39,306 nucleotides of DNA from Pseudomonadota bacterium (lineage in GTDB: Bacteria; Pseudomonadota; Gammaproteobacteria; Acidiferrobacterales; Acidiferrobacteraceae), in NCBI GenBank assembly GCA_021819245.1, contig JAKARI010000022.1, positions 1-39,306 of the forward strand. Direction: 5' to 3'. This document shows positions 15,326 to 31,811 of the stretch, in pieces (within the stretch, counting starts at the first letter, position 1; every line of letters starts with the position of its first letter). Below the pieces are notes generated by a model. That model ran no database searches, had not been told where the DNA came from, and was given only the letters and a program-made list of their open reading frames with translations. Made by a program: the position numbers and the translations under genes.

Positions 15326-17725
15326 TCAAAAGAGCCCGCTGCTGCGAGCGCTCTGTGCGGGCCCGGGTACGCCGCGGTGCGCCCCCTTTTTGGGTACCGT
15401 GCCCTTTATGAAATACTCGACCATGGCGGCTGGGTTCGTCTTGCGGCACGGCAGACCGGTGTGGCGGTTTATGATGGCGGTCACGATACCGCGCGGGATC
15501 GGGAACGGGGTATCCGGCCTCCCCGCGAGCGCCGCGCCCATATACTGGATCCAGATCGGAAGCGCCGCATTCGCCCCCACCTCGTAGTGGCCCAGGGATT
15601 TCGGAATCGGGAAGCCCATCCAGGCGGTCGTTTCGAGATAGGGGCTAAATCCCGAAAACCAGGCATTGCGCTCATGATTCGACGTCCCGGTCTTGCCCGC
15701 GAGATCGATGCGTCTCAGTGAAAGCGCGCGCTGCCCGGTCCCTGAGCGGATGACGCTCTGCATCATGCTGGTCATGATATAGGCATTCTGCGGGCTGATC
15801 GCCTGCACCGCGAAATGGGGCGTTCCCTTGACGGGCGTGGTGATCTCGGGTGATGGCACGACCAGTGGCCTTGCCCGCCACAGGGTCTTGCCGCGCTCGT
15901 CTACGATCTTGCGGATGAAGTAGGGGCGAATCCGAAAGCCGCCGTTGGCAAACACGGTATAGCCGCGTGCCATCTCAAGCGGCGTGAGCGTGGCGCTACC
16001 GAGCACCAGCGACAGGCTATGCGGGAGTGCGGAGGCCTTGAAACCAAACCGCGTCGCATAGCGTATGGCATAGCGTATGCCCACGGCGCGCAGGATGCGG
16101 ATCGAGACGAGATTGATCGACTGGGCAAGGCCCACACGCATGCGTGTCAGGCCCCGGAAATGATCCGAGTAGTTATGCGGCCGCCACAGCTCGCCATGCG
16201 CCCCGCTCAGCGCCACGATCGGCGCGCCGCTAAAGAGACTCGCCGCCGTGTAACCCTTGGCGATGGCCGCCGAGTATACGAAGGGCTTGAAGCTCGATCC
16301 GGGCTGGCGGTAGGCCTGGGTCACGTTATTGAAGTTGTTGTGATAAAAGTCGAAGCCGCCGACCAGCGCCGCCACCGAGCCGTCGTGCGGCCGCAGGGAT
16401 ACGAGTGCGGCGTACGGACGCGGGATCTGTGATAAGGCCCATTGGCCGGTCCTATGGTGCCATAGGTAGATGATGTCGCCTATCTTCAGGATGTCGCTCG
16501 CCTGTTGGGGCGCATACCCCTCGGCGTTCACGGTGATAAACGGCGCCGCCCAGGATAATCCCTGCCATCCTACCTGTACGGTGTGATGGTCCAGGTCGTA
16601 GGCCTTTATTGAGTGATGGCCGACGGCCGTTACGATCGCCGGTATGAGTCCTCCGACGGTCGTATAGTGCCGCAGGTCATGGCGCAGGTCGCTCTTGGTC
16701 GTCTGCGCGGTGATCGGCACGACCGCAGTCGGGCCGTAGTAACCGTGGCGGATGTTATAGGCCAGCAGGCCATCGATGACAGCGCGATCGGCGGCCCGCT
16801 GTTCATGGGCCCCGAGCGTGGTATACACCCGGTAACCGCCGTTGTAAGTCTTTTTCTTGCCGAAATGTTTGACCATATATTCCCGGACCATCTCCGCGAC
16901 GTAGGGCGCCTGGACACGGTAATGGATGGAGTGGGCCCGGGTCGTGATCGGCGCGGCGTCGGCCTTGGCATACTGCGCCTGACTGATATCCCCGAGCGCC
17001 AGCATGCGCTGCAACACATACTGGCGGCGGGCACGGGCGTTGTGCGGGTGGTCTATCGGGTTGTCGAGCGACGGGGCCTGCGGGAGCCCGGCGAGCATCG
17101 CAAGCTGCGCCAGATGGAGGGCCTTGAGGGGCTTTCCATAGTAAACGTGCGCGGCGGCCTCGAACCCGTAGGCGTGATTGCCGAGAAAGATCTTGTTCAG
17201 GTACAGCGTAAGGATCTGATTTTTGGTCAATTCCCGTGCAATCTTGAACGACAGCAAGACCTCTTTGATCTTGCGCGTGAAGGTCTTGCGCGGGCTCAGG
17301 AAATAATTGCGCGCGACCTGCATCGTGATCGTGCTGGCGCCCTGGGCCTTGCGCCCGGTCACGATATCGACCCAGGCGGCGCGCGCGATACCGAGCAGAT
17401 CTATGCCGGGGTTCGTATAAAAGGACCGGTCTTCGGCGGCCAGTATGGCCTTGACGAGCGTCGTCGGGACCTGTTTCAGGGTCACCGGCATCCGCTCCTC
17501 ATTGCCGAATTCCGCAATCAATTGCCCATGGCGGGTCAGGACCTGCAGCGGGGCCTTGAGCCGTTTGCGCAGGATATTGTGGACCGGCGGGAGGGTCGGC
17601 GCGAGCACGACGGCCGTTACCGCCGCAGCGAGCACGCCGGCGGCAAATAATCCAAAGAAAATAAGTACTAGCCGAAACGCGAGCCGGCGTTGCAGGGACG
17701 CGCCGGGTGGTGATGATGGGGCCAT
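15326..17725 (-). CDS. ponA: penicillin-binding protein 1A (bifunctional transglycosylase/transpeptidase)
   Basis: A 799-residue class A PBP, also called MrcA, which polymerises and crosslinks peptidoglycan in the periplasm. It has one N-terminal membrane anchor (about 18-42). The GT51 domain has the catalytic glutamate E98 (AAEDRSFYTNPGID), QGASTITMQVARN and the KIKE segment. A central OB-like insert precedes the transpeptidase domain, which has SxxK as S477-S-F-K480, SxN as S536-I-N538 and KTG at 678-680. Length and motif order are standard for PBP1A. It is divergent from pilM, the conserved arrangement in gammaproteobacteria. A promoter match lies at 17753-17781 on the minus strand. Confidence 0.95.
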   Translation of the reverse strand: MAPSSPPGASLQRRLAFRLVLIFFGLFAAGVLAAAVTAVVLAPTLPPVHNILRKRLKAPLQVLTRHGQLIAEFGNEERMPVTLKQVPTTLVKAILAAEDRSFYTNPGIDLLGIARAAWVDIVTGRKAQGASTITMQVARNYFLSPRKTFTRKIKEVLLSFKIARELTKNQILTLYLNKIFLGNHAYGFEAAAHVYYGKPLKALHLAQLAMLAGLPQAPSLDNPIDHPHNARARRQYVLQRMLALGDISQAQYAKADAAPITTRAHSIHYRVQAPYVAEMVREYMVKHFGKKKTYNGGYRVYTTLGAHEQRAADRAVIDGLLAYNIRHGYYGPTAVVPITAQTTKSDLRHDLRHYTTVGGLIPAIVTAVGHHSIKAYDLDHHTVQVGWQGLSWAAPFITVNAEGYAPQQASDILKIGDIIYLWHHRTGQWALSQIPRPYAALVSLRPHDGSVAALVGGFDFYHNNFNNVTQAYRQPGSSFKPFVYSAAIAKGYTAASLFSGAPIVALSGAHGELWRPHNYSDHFRGLTRMRVGLAQSINLVSIRILRAVGIRYAIRYATRFGFKASALPHSLSLVLGSATLTPLEMARGYTVFANGGFRIRPYFIRKIVDERGKTLWRARPLVVPSPEITTPVKGTPHFAVQAISPQNAYIMTSMMQSVIRSGTGQRALSLRRIDLAGKTGTSNHERNAWFSGFSPYLETTAWMGFPIPKSLGHYEVGANAALPIWIQYMGAALAGRPDTPFPIPRGIVTAIINRHTGLPCRKTNPAAMVEYFIKGTVPKKGAHRGVPGPAQSARSSGLF

Positions 17726-17752
17726 AATCTCTCAATCAGCAGGGTAGCGTCT

Positions 17753-17781
17753 AGTATAAAGGTAAACGCGGGAAGCCTAAA
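17753..17781 (-). promoter_or_regulatory. probable ponA promoter
   Basis: On the minus strand, TTTAGG (17781-17776), a 17-base spacer and TATACT (17758-17753). The -10 is strong and the -35 weak. It lies about 30 bases upstream of the PBP1A start and back to back with the pilM promoter. Confidence 0.45.
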
Positions 17782-17784
17782 GCA

Positions 17785-17814
17785 TTGGCATACCGCCAAT
17801 CCCTGATCTATAGT
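17785..17814 (+). promoter_or_regulatory. probable pilM operon promoter
   Basis: TTGGCA (17785-17790), an 18-base spacer and TATAGT (17809-17814), five of six matches in each hexamer. It lies 61 bases before the pilM start codon. Confidence 0.5.
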
Positions 17815-17875
17815 TCAAGGCAAGCTCACCTAAAGAGCGACGTACCGGGCATAAGTTCCCGAAAAAGGGAGGAAA

Positions 17876-18940
17876 TTGAGTCTTCTCAACCAAAAAAAAC
17901 CGCCGCTCGTCGGTTTGGACATCAGTACCTCGTCGGTCAAGGTCCTGGAGTTGAGCCGCAGCCAGAGCCAGTATCGCGTGGAACGGTATGCCGTGGAGCC
18001 CATGCCGCAGAATGCGGTCGTCGAGCGCGCCATCGCCGATGTCGAACAGGTGAGCGCGACCATCGAGCGCGCGATGAAGCGCAGCGGGACGCGGTTAAAG
18101 CGCGTGGCCGTGTCGGTTCCGGCAAGCCAGGCGATCAGCAAGACCGTGCGCATGTCGGCGGCCTTGAGCGAGTCGGAGCTTCAGACCCAGATCGAGATGG
18201 AGGCCGAACACCACATCCCCTACCCGCTGGACGAGGTCAATGTCGACTTCCAGGTCCTGGGCCCGGCCGAGGACAACGCCGAGGAGGTGGACGTTCTGAT
18301 TGCCGCTTGCCGCAAGGAGGTAGTGGACGAATATGTCGCGGTTGTTCAGGCCTCCGGATTCCAGCCGGTCGTCGTGGATCTCGAGACGTACGCCATAGAA
18401 AACGCCTACGGGCTCCTCGCCGAACATATGGCCGGCGGCGGCATGGCAAAGACCGTTGCGGTCTATGATATCGGCGCGACCGCCACGACATTAAGCGTCA
18501 TGCATAACAATCGTTCGGTTTATTCGCGGGCCAATAGTTTCGGGGGTCGCCAGCTGACCGAGGAGATTCAGAGGCGCTACGGCCTGTCCTACGAGGAGGC
18601 CGGGCTCGCCAAGAAGCAGGGCGGGCTCCCCGAGAATTACCAGTCCGAGGTGTTGCGACCGTTTCTGGAGGCCCTGTGCCAGGAGGTTATCCGCTCCCTG
18701 CAGTTCTTTTACTCCTCGAGCCCCTTCAATAAAGTCGATCTCATTTTGCTCGCTGGCGGTTGCGCGCAGATCCCGGCGGTCGACAAGCTCTTGGCAAGCC
18801 GGGTCGGGGTGCCTGTGGCGATCGCGAATCCGTTCGCCGGCATGACACTGGCCTCACGGGTCAAGCCGCAGGTCTTTTCCACCGAGACCCCCTCCCTCGT
18901 CATCGCCTGCGGGCTTGCGCTCCGGAGCTTCGATCCATGA
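17876..18940 (+). CDS. pilM: type IV pilus assembly protein PilM
   Basis: A 354-residue actin-like ATPase that forms the cytoplasmic ring of the type IV pilus alignment complex and binds the N-terminus of PilN. Visible features are the phosphate-1 loop VGLDISTSSVKVLEL, the PYPLDEVNVDFQVL segment, the second nucleotide loop VYDIGATATTLSVM and LLAGGCAQIP. The start is a TTG at 17876 preceded by GGGAGGAAA. It is chosen because family members begin with a short LSLLxxKKPP leader exactly here. The stop overlaps the pilN start (ATGA), giving translational coupling. It is the first gene of pilMNOPQ. Confidence 0.95.
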   Translation: MSLLNQKKPPLVGLDISTSSVKVLELSRSQSQYRVERYAVEPMPQNAVVERAIADVEQVSATIERAMKRSGTRLKRVAVSVPASQAISKTVRMSAALSESELQTQIEMEAEHHIPYPLDEVNVDFQVLGPAEDNAEEVDVLIAACRKEVVDEYVAVVQASGFQPVVVDLETYAIENAYGLLAEHMAGGGMAKTVAVYDIGATATTLSVMHNNRSVYSRANSFGGRQLTEEIQRRYGLSYEEAGLAKKQGGLPENYQSEVLRPFLEALCQEVIRSLQFFYSSSPFNKVDLILLAGGCAQIPAVDKLLASRVGVPVAIANPFAGMTLASRVKPQVFSTETPSLVIACGLALRSFDP

Positions 18941-19512
18941 TACGGCTCAATCTTCTGCCATGGCGCGAGCAGCGCCGCAAGGAGCAGGATAAGCGACTTA
19001 TCCGCGACGCGGCGATGGCCTGGGCCGTCGTCTTGCTCGTGCTTTTTTACGCCTATATGCAGCTTGATGCCATAGTGGCCCACCAGCGGGCGCGCAATAG
19101 CTATCTCCAGCAGCAGATAGCGCTGATGGCCACCAAGATTCATAAGATCGCCTTGATCAAAAAGAAGCGCGCGGCGTTGCTTGCGCGCATGAACGTCATT
19201 CAGCAGCTTCAGACCGACCGGATGATGATCGTGCACAGCTTTAACAGTCTGGCGCGCGATGTCCCTCCGGGCGTGTATCTCGTGTCGCTTGGGCAGAAGG
19301 GCGAGGCGTTTACGATCTCCGGCGTTGCGCAATCCAACGAACGGGTGTCCCAGTTCATGCGCAACTTGGCGGCCTCACCGTGGTTCACAAATCCGGTTTT
19401 GGACGTCATTACCGTGAAAAAGAGCGGCGCAGGCCACCTGAGCTATTTTACATTGACCGCGCAGGGCAAGGGCATGGCGCCCATCAAGAAGCCCGTCGCG
19501 AGAAGGGGGTAG
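18937..19512 (+). CDS. pilN: type IV pilus assembly protein PilN
   Basis: A 191-residue bitopic inner-membrane protein of the pilus alignment complex. The cytoplasmic end carries the PilM-binding motif IRLNLLPWRE. One transmembrane helix follows (about 24-42), then a coiled-coil stretch rich in Gln/Lys/Arg (about 50-85) and a small periplasmic ferredoxin-like domain that pairs with PilO. The ATG at 18937 overlaps the pilM stop by four bases, and the conserved RLNLLPW at the N-terminus fixes the start. Confidence 0.94.
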   Translation: MIRLNLLPWREQRRKEQDKRLIRDAAMAWAVVLLVLFYAYMQLDAIVAHQRARNSYLQQQIALMATKIHKIALIKKKRAALLARMNVIQQLQTDRMMIVHSFNSLARDVPPGVYLVSLGQKGEAFTISGVAQSNERVSQFMRNLAASPWFTNPVLDVITVKKSGAGHLSYFTLTAQGKGMAPIKKPVARRG

Positions 19513-19514
19513 CC

Positions 19515-20117
19515 GTGGACTGGCGGCAGACGATCGAAGACCTGAAGAGCGTCGACATCAACAACCTCGCGGCCTCCCCGTATTCCGTCAAGGTCGTGGG
19601 GGTGGGCGTGTCGTGCGTGCTCCTGCTGGTAGCCGGCTACTGGCTCTTTCTGAGAGGACAGATCCAGACCTATGACGGCCTGCGGACTCAGGAGACCGCG
19701 CTGAAGCAGCAGTTCGTGCAACAGAAGATGGAGGCCGCGCAGCTGCCTGCCTATGAGCAGCAGATGAAGAAGATGAAGGTCGTGTTCGGGGGGGCATTGC
19801 AGGAGCTTCCCAATACCACCCACATGCCGGAATTCGTGACCGAGGTGACGCAGGCGGGCAAGAGCAGCGGCCTGCAGTTTGCGCTTTTTAGACCCGAAAA
19901 AGAGGTGCCCCAGGACTTCTATGCGGAGCTCCCGATAGCGCTTACCGTTGCCGGGACCTATGAGCAGCTGGGCCATTTTGTGGGTGACATCGCCGCGCTG
20001 CCCCGCATCGTGACGCTCGGTGACGTGAGCGTGGTGGTCAAGAAGGGCGATTACTTGTCGATGTCCGTGACCGCCAAGACCTATCGTTATCTCAAGCACC
20101 GGGTTATGAAGAAATGA
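19515..20117 (+). CDS. pilO: type IV pilus assembly protein PilO
   Basis: A 200-residue inner-membrane partner of PilN, linking the PilM ring to PilP and the secretin. The cytoplasmic segment MDWRQTIEDLKSVDINNLAA matches family starts. A transmembrane helix lies at about 26-46, a coiled coil at about 50-95, and the periplasmic domain contains PEFVTEVTQAGKSSGLQF and ELPIALTVAGTYEQLGHFVG. The start is GTG at 19515, two bases after the pilN stop, supported by AGAAGGGGG upstream. The last codons overlap pilP. Confidence 0.93.
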   Translation: MDWRQTIEDLKSVDINNLAASPYSVKVVGVGVSCVLLLVAGYWLFLRGQIQTYDGLRTQETALKQQFVQQKMEAAQLPAYEQQMKKMKVVFGGALQELPNTTHMPEFVTEVTQAGKSSGLQFALFRPEKEVPQDFYAELPIALTVAGTYEQLGHFVGDIAALPRIVTLGDVSVVVKKGDYLSMSVTAKTYRYLKHRVMKK

Positions 20118-20608
20118 CGATGCGCACATCGATTATGATCGTAGTCTGCGCGCTGCTTGCCGGGTGCTCTGGTGGCGGCATGACGCGCCTCCAGAGGTTC
20201 GTGGCGACCGCCGACGCCGGCTATCGCCCCCCTGTCTTGCCGGTCCCGAAGATGCCCGCGCCGCACATCGTGGCGTTTAACATGCATCACTATATCGATC
20301 CGTTTGAGCCTTTCTCCATGCGTCTGCCGGGCCGCGGTCCCAATCCCGACCTCGGTCTCCCCAAGGGTCCGTTGCAGCGCTTCCCGCTGGATGCGCTGAC
20401 GATGGTCGGGACCCTGGCTGCCGGCCCTGCCTTGTGGGGTCTGGTCAGGACCCCCAATCATTCGATCTACCGCGTCCATGTCGGGAGTTACATGGGTGAG
20501 CATTACGGAAAGGTCGTGCGCATCACGGCGCACAAGATTCATATCGTGGAAACCGTCGCTGGCCCGACGGGCTGGGTCAAGCAGCCCGTGTCTTTGGCCA
20601 TCAAGTAA
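20114..20608 (+). CDS. pilP: type IV pilus lipoprotein PilP
   Basis: A 164-residue lipoprotein that bridges the inner-membrane PilN/PilO complex and the PilQ secretin. The signal peptide ends in the lipobox LLAGC with the lipidated Cys18. After a disordered segment comes a beta domain with FPLDALTMVGTLAAGPALWG, LVRTPNHSIYRVHVGSYMG and HYGKVVRITAHKIHIVE, which matches the HR/pilotin-like PilP fold. The ATG overlaps the pilO stop (ATGA). The middle part is Pro-rich, as usual. Confidence 0.93.
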   Translation: MTMRTSIMIVVCALLAGCSGGGMTRLQRFVATADAGYRPPVLPVPKMPAPHIVAFNMHHYIDPFEPFSMRLPGRGPNPDLGLPKGPLQRFPLDALTMVGTLAAGPALWGLVRTPNHSIYRVHVGSYMGEHYGKVVRITAHKIHIVETVAGPTGWVKQPVSLAIK

Positions 20609-20621
20609 AGGGAGCCCCATC

Positions 20622-23171
20622 ATGATTAGAACCAAGCTCATTGCCATTGCCTTCGCGGTGTCCGCGTTTGCCGTGGCCGGGGCCGCAACGCTCACCGGGC
20701 TATCCTGGACCGCCGCCGCCGGCAAACCGGCCCTGCGGCTTATCATCAGCGGGGGCCGCCACGGTCGGCTCGAGGTCAGACGCCATGGGCGGCTCTTACG
20801 CGTGGATCTGCGCGATACCACGCTTGGTGCCCATGTCCAGGACCTCCCGGGGAGGGGCGCCGTCAAGGGCGTCTACCCGTATCTTGCCCACAATGGCCAC
20901 GGCGTCAACGTCGATGTGCTGCTGACGAAACGCGGCGGGATGCATCTGATGCGCGCCTCCTATGGGTACGAGGCGGTGCTCACGGGGGTCACGGGGGTCA
21001 CGGGGCTCACGGGCGCTGCGCCCTCCCCGGTGGCTGCGCCGATGCCGGCCCAGTCCGATGCCAGCGGCCCGAACGTGCTGGAGAAATTGAGCTATTTCGC
21101 GTTTCCCGGTAACAGGATCGAGCTCCATATCGTCACTTCAAAGCACCCCACGGCGCCGGCCGCCTTTGTGCTGACCAAGCCCGCCATGGTGGTGCTCGAC
21201 ATCCCGGATACCGTGATCAAGCCGTCGCTGGGTGAGTTGCAGGTGGGTGCCGGGGATGTGCGCAACGTGGCCGCGGTCGAGGGCAATAATATGGCCCGCG
21301 TCGTGATCCGCCTGGTAAGCCCCGCCGCCTATCGCGCCTATGTGCGGCCCAATGCCATAGACGTCATTATCGCAAGCCCCAATAACCACATCGCTCAGGC
21401 CGCTATCGCCGAGCCCAAGGCCCGCGTCCTGCCGCCGGGTCCCAACCATCTCCCGCGCTATACGCTGCGCGCCATATCGTTTCACCGTGGCCGCAACGGG
21501 GCCGGCAAGGTCGAGGTCAGACTGTCGAGTTCGAATGTCGCGGTGAGCGTTCATAACCGTGGCCATCGCATCGTCTTGACCTTCCACGATACGGCGGTGC
21601 CGCCGGCCGAGCAGCGCCGGCTCATCGTGACCGATTTCGCGACACCGATCGATACCATTCGCACGTTTCAGGATGGGCGTTCGGTGCGCATGGTCCTGCA
21701 TGCCTATGGCCATTACACGCAAATGGGCTATCAGGCCCAGCGGGAATTCCTGATGCGCGTCACGCCGGTCTCCCGGCGCGCCTACCGGATTCTCGAGCGC
21801 AAGAAGAATAAGTATGCCAGCCGCAAGATCTCGCTCAATTTCCAGCACATCGGCGTGCGCGCGGCACTCGAGGTCCTCGCCAACTTCAGCGGGCTCAATT
21901 TCGTGACGAGCAGCGCGGTCCACGGGACCCTGACGCTCGAGCTGCACGACGTGCCGTGGAAGCAGGCCCTGCATCTCATCCTGCGGACCAAGAACCTGGG
22001 TATGGAGCGCAAGGGCAATATCATTCTCGTGGCGCCGGCCGCGCAAATGGCCAAGGAACGCGACGCGCGGCTCAAGGCGCGTGCCGAGGCGCGCAAGCTC
22101 GAGCCCCTGGAGACGGTCCTGATTCGCCTAAATTACGCCAAGGCCTCGGAGATTGCGACGCTGCTCAAGTCGACCCGCACGGTGGGCACGCAGACGAGCA
22201 ACATGCCCTTTAGCTCCGTGAGCTATAGCAAGCAGGCCACGGAATCGACCTCGCTGCTCTCCAAGCGCGGCCAGGTGACCGTGGACAAGCGCACGAACTC
22301 CTTGATCATTCAGGACACCCCGCAGCGTGTCCGCGCCATTCGCAGGCTCATCGCCAAGCTCGATCGGCCGGTGCGCCAGGTGCTGATCGAGGCCCGGCTG
22401 GTGGAGGCCAACGATGGCTTCAACAAGAGCCTCGGCGCGCAGTTGGGCCTCAATTACTCCTACAGCACGCCGTCGACTTCGGTCTCGACCTGTCCCGCAG
22501 CGCAGTGCGCCGGATCCGGCCTGTCGGCGAATCCGGGGCTGCCATCCACCACCGCCGGGACGCTGCCGAGCTCGACGCTCGGGGCATTCAATGTGAACCT
22601 GCCCTCGGTGGGGGTCGGCAGCACGCTGCCGGCGACCTTTGCGCTGACCGTCGCCAAGCTCGCCAGCAACAACCTGTTGAACCTCGAGCTGTCGGCCCTG
22701 CAGGCGGAAAACAAGGGCAAGATCATATCGAGCCCGCGTCTCATTACCGCCAACGACCGCAAGGCCGACATCAAGCAGGGTCAGGAGCAGTTCTTTAACC
22801 TGGGCTTTGGCCAGAGCATGCTCCAGCAGGCCGTCCTCGGTCTTTCCGTGACGCCCCAGATCACGCCCGACAACCGCATCATCATGACCGTGAAGATTAC
22901 GGACAACAGCTTCGCGAATGCGGTCCAAGGGACCTTGGATGAGAAGAGCCTCAAGACCCAGGTGCTGGTGAACAATGGGCAGACGGTCGTGATCGGCGGC
23001 ATCTACCAAAACAGCCGCCTGCGCACGGTGACCAAGGTCCCGTTCCTCGGGGATATCCCGTTTTTGGGCTATCTGTTCCGCAATACCTCGGTCAACAACA
23101 CCCGTTCGGAGCTGCTGATCTTCCTGACGCCGCGCATCCTCGCGCCCGCCCTGTCTCTGCAGTCGGGTTGA
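20622..23171 (+). CDS. pilQ: type IV pilus secretin PilQ
   Basis: An 849-residue outer-membrane secretin through which the pilus is extruded. It has a signal peptide (about 1-22). Two AMIN-like peptidoglycan-binding regions (about 25-115 and 150-230) follow, separated by a linker containing the short repeat TGVTGVTGLTG. The secretin-STN domain starts near 403 (ISLNFQHIGVRAALEVLANF). Next come an N1/KH-type domain and the C-terminal secretin gate, with the signature VPFLGDIPFLGYLFRN near 806-821. The ATG at 20622 follows AAAGGGAG, thirteen bases after the pilP stop. A frame open further upstream lies inside pilP and is rejected as the start. Confidence 0.95.
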   Translation: MIRTKLIAIAFAVSAFAVAGAATLTGLSWTAAAGKPALRLIISGGRHGRLEVRRHGRLLRVDLRDTTLGAHVQDLPGRGAVKGVYPYLAHNGHGVNVDVLLTKRGGMHLMRASYGYEAVLTGVTGVTGLTGAAPSPVAAPMPAQSDASGPNVLEKLSYFAFPGNRIELHIVTSKHPTAPAAFVLTKPAMVVLDIPDTVIKPSLGELQVGAGDVRNVAAVEGNNMARVVIRLVSPAAYRAYVRPNAIDVIIASPNNHIAQAAIAEPKARVLPPGPNHLPRYTLRAISFHRGRNGAGKVEVRLSSSNVAVSVHNRGHRIVLTFHDTAVPPAEQRRLIVTDFATPIDTIRTFQDGRSVRMVLHAYGHYTQMGYQAQREFLMRVTPVSRRAYRILERKKNKYASRKISLNFQHIGVRAALEVLANFSGLNFVTSSAVHGTLTLELHDVPWKQALHLILRTKNLGMERKGNIILVAPAAQMAKERDARLKARAEARKLEPLETVLIRLNYAKASEIATLLKSTRTVGTQTSNMPFSSVSYSKQATESTSLLSKRGQVTVDKRTNSLIIQDTPQRVRAIRRLIAKLDRPVRQVLIEARLVEANDGFNKSLGAQLGLNYSYSTPSTSVSTCPAAQCAGSGLSANPGLPSTTAGTLPSSTLGAFNVNLPSVGVGSTLPATFALTVAKLASNNLLNLELSALQAENKGKIISSPRLITANDRKADIKQGQEQFFNLGFGQSMLQQAVLGLSVTPQITPDNRIIMTVKITDNSFANAVQGTLDEKSLKTQVLVNNGQTVVIGGIYQNSRLRTVTKVPFLGDIPFLGYLFRNTSVNNTRSELLIFLTPRILAPALSLQSG
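20980..21015 (+). repeat. four tandem 9-bp units inside pilQ
   Basis: Two identical TCACGGGGG units are followed by TCACGGGGC and TCACGGGCG. They encode the TGVTGVTGLTG linker between AMIN regions. The unit is a multiple of three, so copy-number change would alter linker length without a frameshift. Confidence 0.7.
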
Positions 23172-23202
23172 TTTATGGCCCTCATGCTGGCATAACGCCC
23201 GC

Positions 23203-23745
23203 ATGAGGGCAGGCGAGGAGCGGATATTTCTGGTGGGCCCCATGGGGGCCGGGAAGTCGACCATCGGGCGCTGTCTGGCGGAGCGCCTGGGGCGGGAGTT
23301 CTACGACTGCGACCAGGAGATCGAGCGGCGCACGGGGGCGAGCGTCTCGCTCATCTTTGCCGTCGAGGGCGAGGCCGGATTCCGGCGCTGGGAGTCGCTC
23401 GTGCTCGAAGATCTGGTCCACCGGCCGCATGCCGTGGTGGCCACCGGCGGCGGCGCGGTCCTGGCCCCGGAAAATCGCGCGCTCCTGAAGGCGCACGGCA
23501 AGACCGTCTATCTCCATGCCGATTGCCAGACCTTGTGGGATCGCGTGCGCCGCGACCGGCACCGGCCGCTTCTGCAGACCGAGGACCCCCAGGCGCGGGT
23601 GGCCGCGCTCTTTCAGGAGCGCGATCCGCTGTACCGCGAGGTCGCCGATCTCATCGTGGACACCGACCGGCGCGCGCCGCATGTCGCCGCCCGGGTGATC
23701 GTGTGCGGACTTAAGAGGGTAAGCGGTGTCGACGCTGACGCTTGA
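23203..23745 (+). CDS. aroK: shikimate kinase
   Basis: A 180-residue P-loop kinase that phosphorylates shikimate at the 3-hydroxyl in the chorismate pathway. Walker A is GPMGAGKST (12-20). D35 and D37 (YDCDQEIE) lie in the shikimate-binding region. FRRWES holds the substrate arginine, and [10 protein letters not shown] is the glycine-rich substrate loop. RDRHRPLL is the lid with its conserved arginines. It begins 31 bases after pilQ and overlaps aroB by 20 bases. The pilQ-aroK-aroB order is typical of gammaproteobacteria. Confidence 0.94.
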   Translation: MRAGEERIFLVGPMGAGKSTIGRCLAERLGREFYDCDQEIERRTGASVSLIFAVEGEAGFRRWESLVLEDLVHRPHAVVATGGGAVLAPENRALLKAHGKTVYLHADCQTLWDRVRRDRHRPLLQTEDPQARVAALFQERDPLYREVADLIVDTDRRAPHVAARVIVCGLKRVSGVDADA

Positions 23746-24799
23746 TCTCCCGGACGGGGGCTACCCCATTCATATCGGCACCGGCCTGCTCCCATCCGGC
23801 GATCTGCTGCGCGCGCCGGTGGCGGGGGACCGGGTGGCGATCATCACCAACGAGATCGTAGCCCCCCTGTACCTTGCGCATCTCACCTTGGCCCTTGCGC
23901 CCTACGATCCGGCGGTCGTGATCCTGCCAGACGGCGAGACCCAAAAGGCCTTATCGACCATCGACCATATTACGGGTGCGCTTCTTGCGGCGCGTTGCGA
24001 CCGGGCGACGACCCTCTTTGCCCTCGGCGGGGGGGTGGTCGGTGATATCACCGGATTTGCCGCGGCCGTCTATCAGCGCGGCGTGCCCTTCGTGCAGGTC
24101 CCGACCACCCTGTTGTCGCAGGTGGACTCCTCGGTGGGGGGCAAGACCGGCGTCAATCACGCCCTCGGCAAAAACATGATCGGTTGCTTTTATCAGCCCA
24201 AGGCGGTGATCATCGATACCGCGACTCTGGCGACGCTCCCGGATCGCGAGCTGTCCGCAGGCTTGGCGGAGGTCATCAAATACGGGGCCATAGGAAACCG
24301 CGCGTTTCTCGAGTGGCTCGAGCGCAACATGGAGGCGCTTTTGCGGCGCGACCCGGATGCCTTGGCCTACGCCATAGAGGTCTCGTGCCGCGACAAGGCG
24401 CGGGTGGTGATGGCCGATGAGCGCGAGGCCGGGGTCCGCGCCCTGCTCAATTTCGGGCATACCTTCGGGCACGCCATCGAGGGGGGCATGGGCTACGGGT
24501 GCTGGCTGCACGGCGAGGCGGTCGCGGCCGGCATGGTCATGGCCGCGCAGCTGTCGCAGCGGCTGGGTTGGCTTGCCGCCGCCGACGCCGAGCGCCTGCG
24601 GGTGCTCATCGCGCGGGCGGGCCTGCCGACCCGTGCGCCCGCCTTGGCCCCGCAGCGCTATCGGGAGCTCATGGCCGTCGACAAGAAGGCCGCCCATGGG
24701 CGTATACGGTTCGTTTTACTCCGGGCCCTCGGGGAGGCGTTTCTGACCGACGATGTCCCCGAGGATGCGCTCATGGCCATTCTCGATCCCGGCGGCTAG
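23726..24799 (+). CDS. aroB: 3-dehydroquinate synthase
   Basis: A 357-residue cytosolic NAD- and metal-dependent enzyme that cyclises DAHP to 3-dehydroquinate, the second step of the shikimate pathway. NAD-binding and active-site segments are [23 protein letters not shown] and [20 protein letters not shown]. The metal ligands lie in LAEVIKYG and [11 protein letters not shown], and in the HGEAV segment. The start is GTG at 23726 inside the 3' end of aroK, with GAGGGTAAGCG upstream and [17 protein letters not shown] matching family N-termini. An 87-base gap with its own promoter separates it from gltB. Confidence 0.95.
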   Translation: MSTLTLDLPDGGYPIHIGTGLLPSGDLLRAPVAGDRVAIITNEIVAPLYLAHLTLALAPYDPAVVILPDGETQKALSTIDHITGALLAARCDRATTLFALGGGVVGDITGFAAAVYQRGVPFVQVPTTLLSQVDSSVGGKTGVNHALGKNMIGCFYQPKAVIIDTATLATLPDRELSAGLAEVIKYGAIGNRAFLEWLERNMEALLRRDPDALAYAIEVSCRDKARVVMADEREAGVRALLNFGHTFGHAIEGGMGYGCWLHGEAVAAGMVMAAQLSQRLGWLAAADAERLRVLIARAGLPTRAPALAPQRYRELMAVDKKAAHGRIRFVLLRALGEAFLTDDVPEDALMAILDPGG

Positions 24800-24818
24800 A
24801 CCCTCGCGCGCGGATTCG

Positions 24819-24847
24819 TTGAAACCCCGCGGACCGGGCAGTATACT
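24819..24847 (+). promoter_or_regulatory. promoter of gltBD-hemE
   Basis: TTGAAA (24819-24824), a 17-base spacer and TATACT (24842-24847): five of six matches in both hexamers at ideal spacing. It lies 40 bases before the gltB start and would allow gltBD and hemE to be expressed independently of pil/aro. Confidence 0.65.
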
Positions 24848-24886
24848 GAACGGCCTTTTTGTGACGGTTTCGACCGACCCGGACCA

Positions 24887-31811
<6,925 letters not shown>

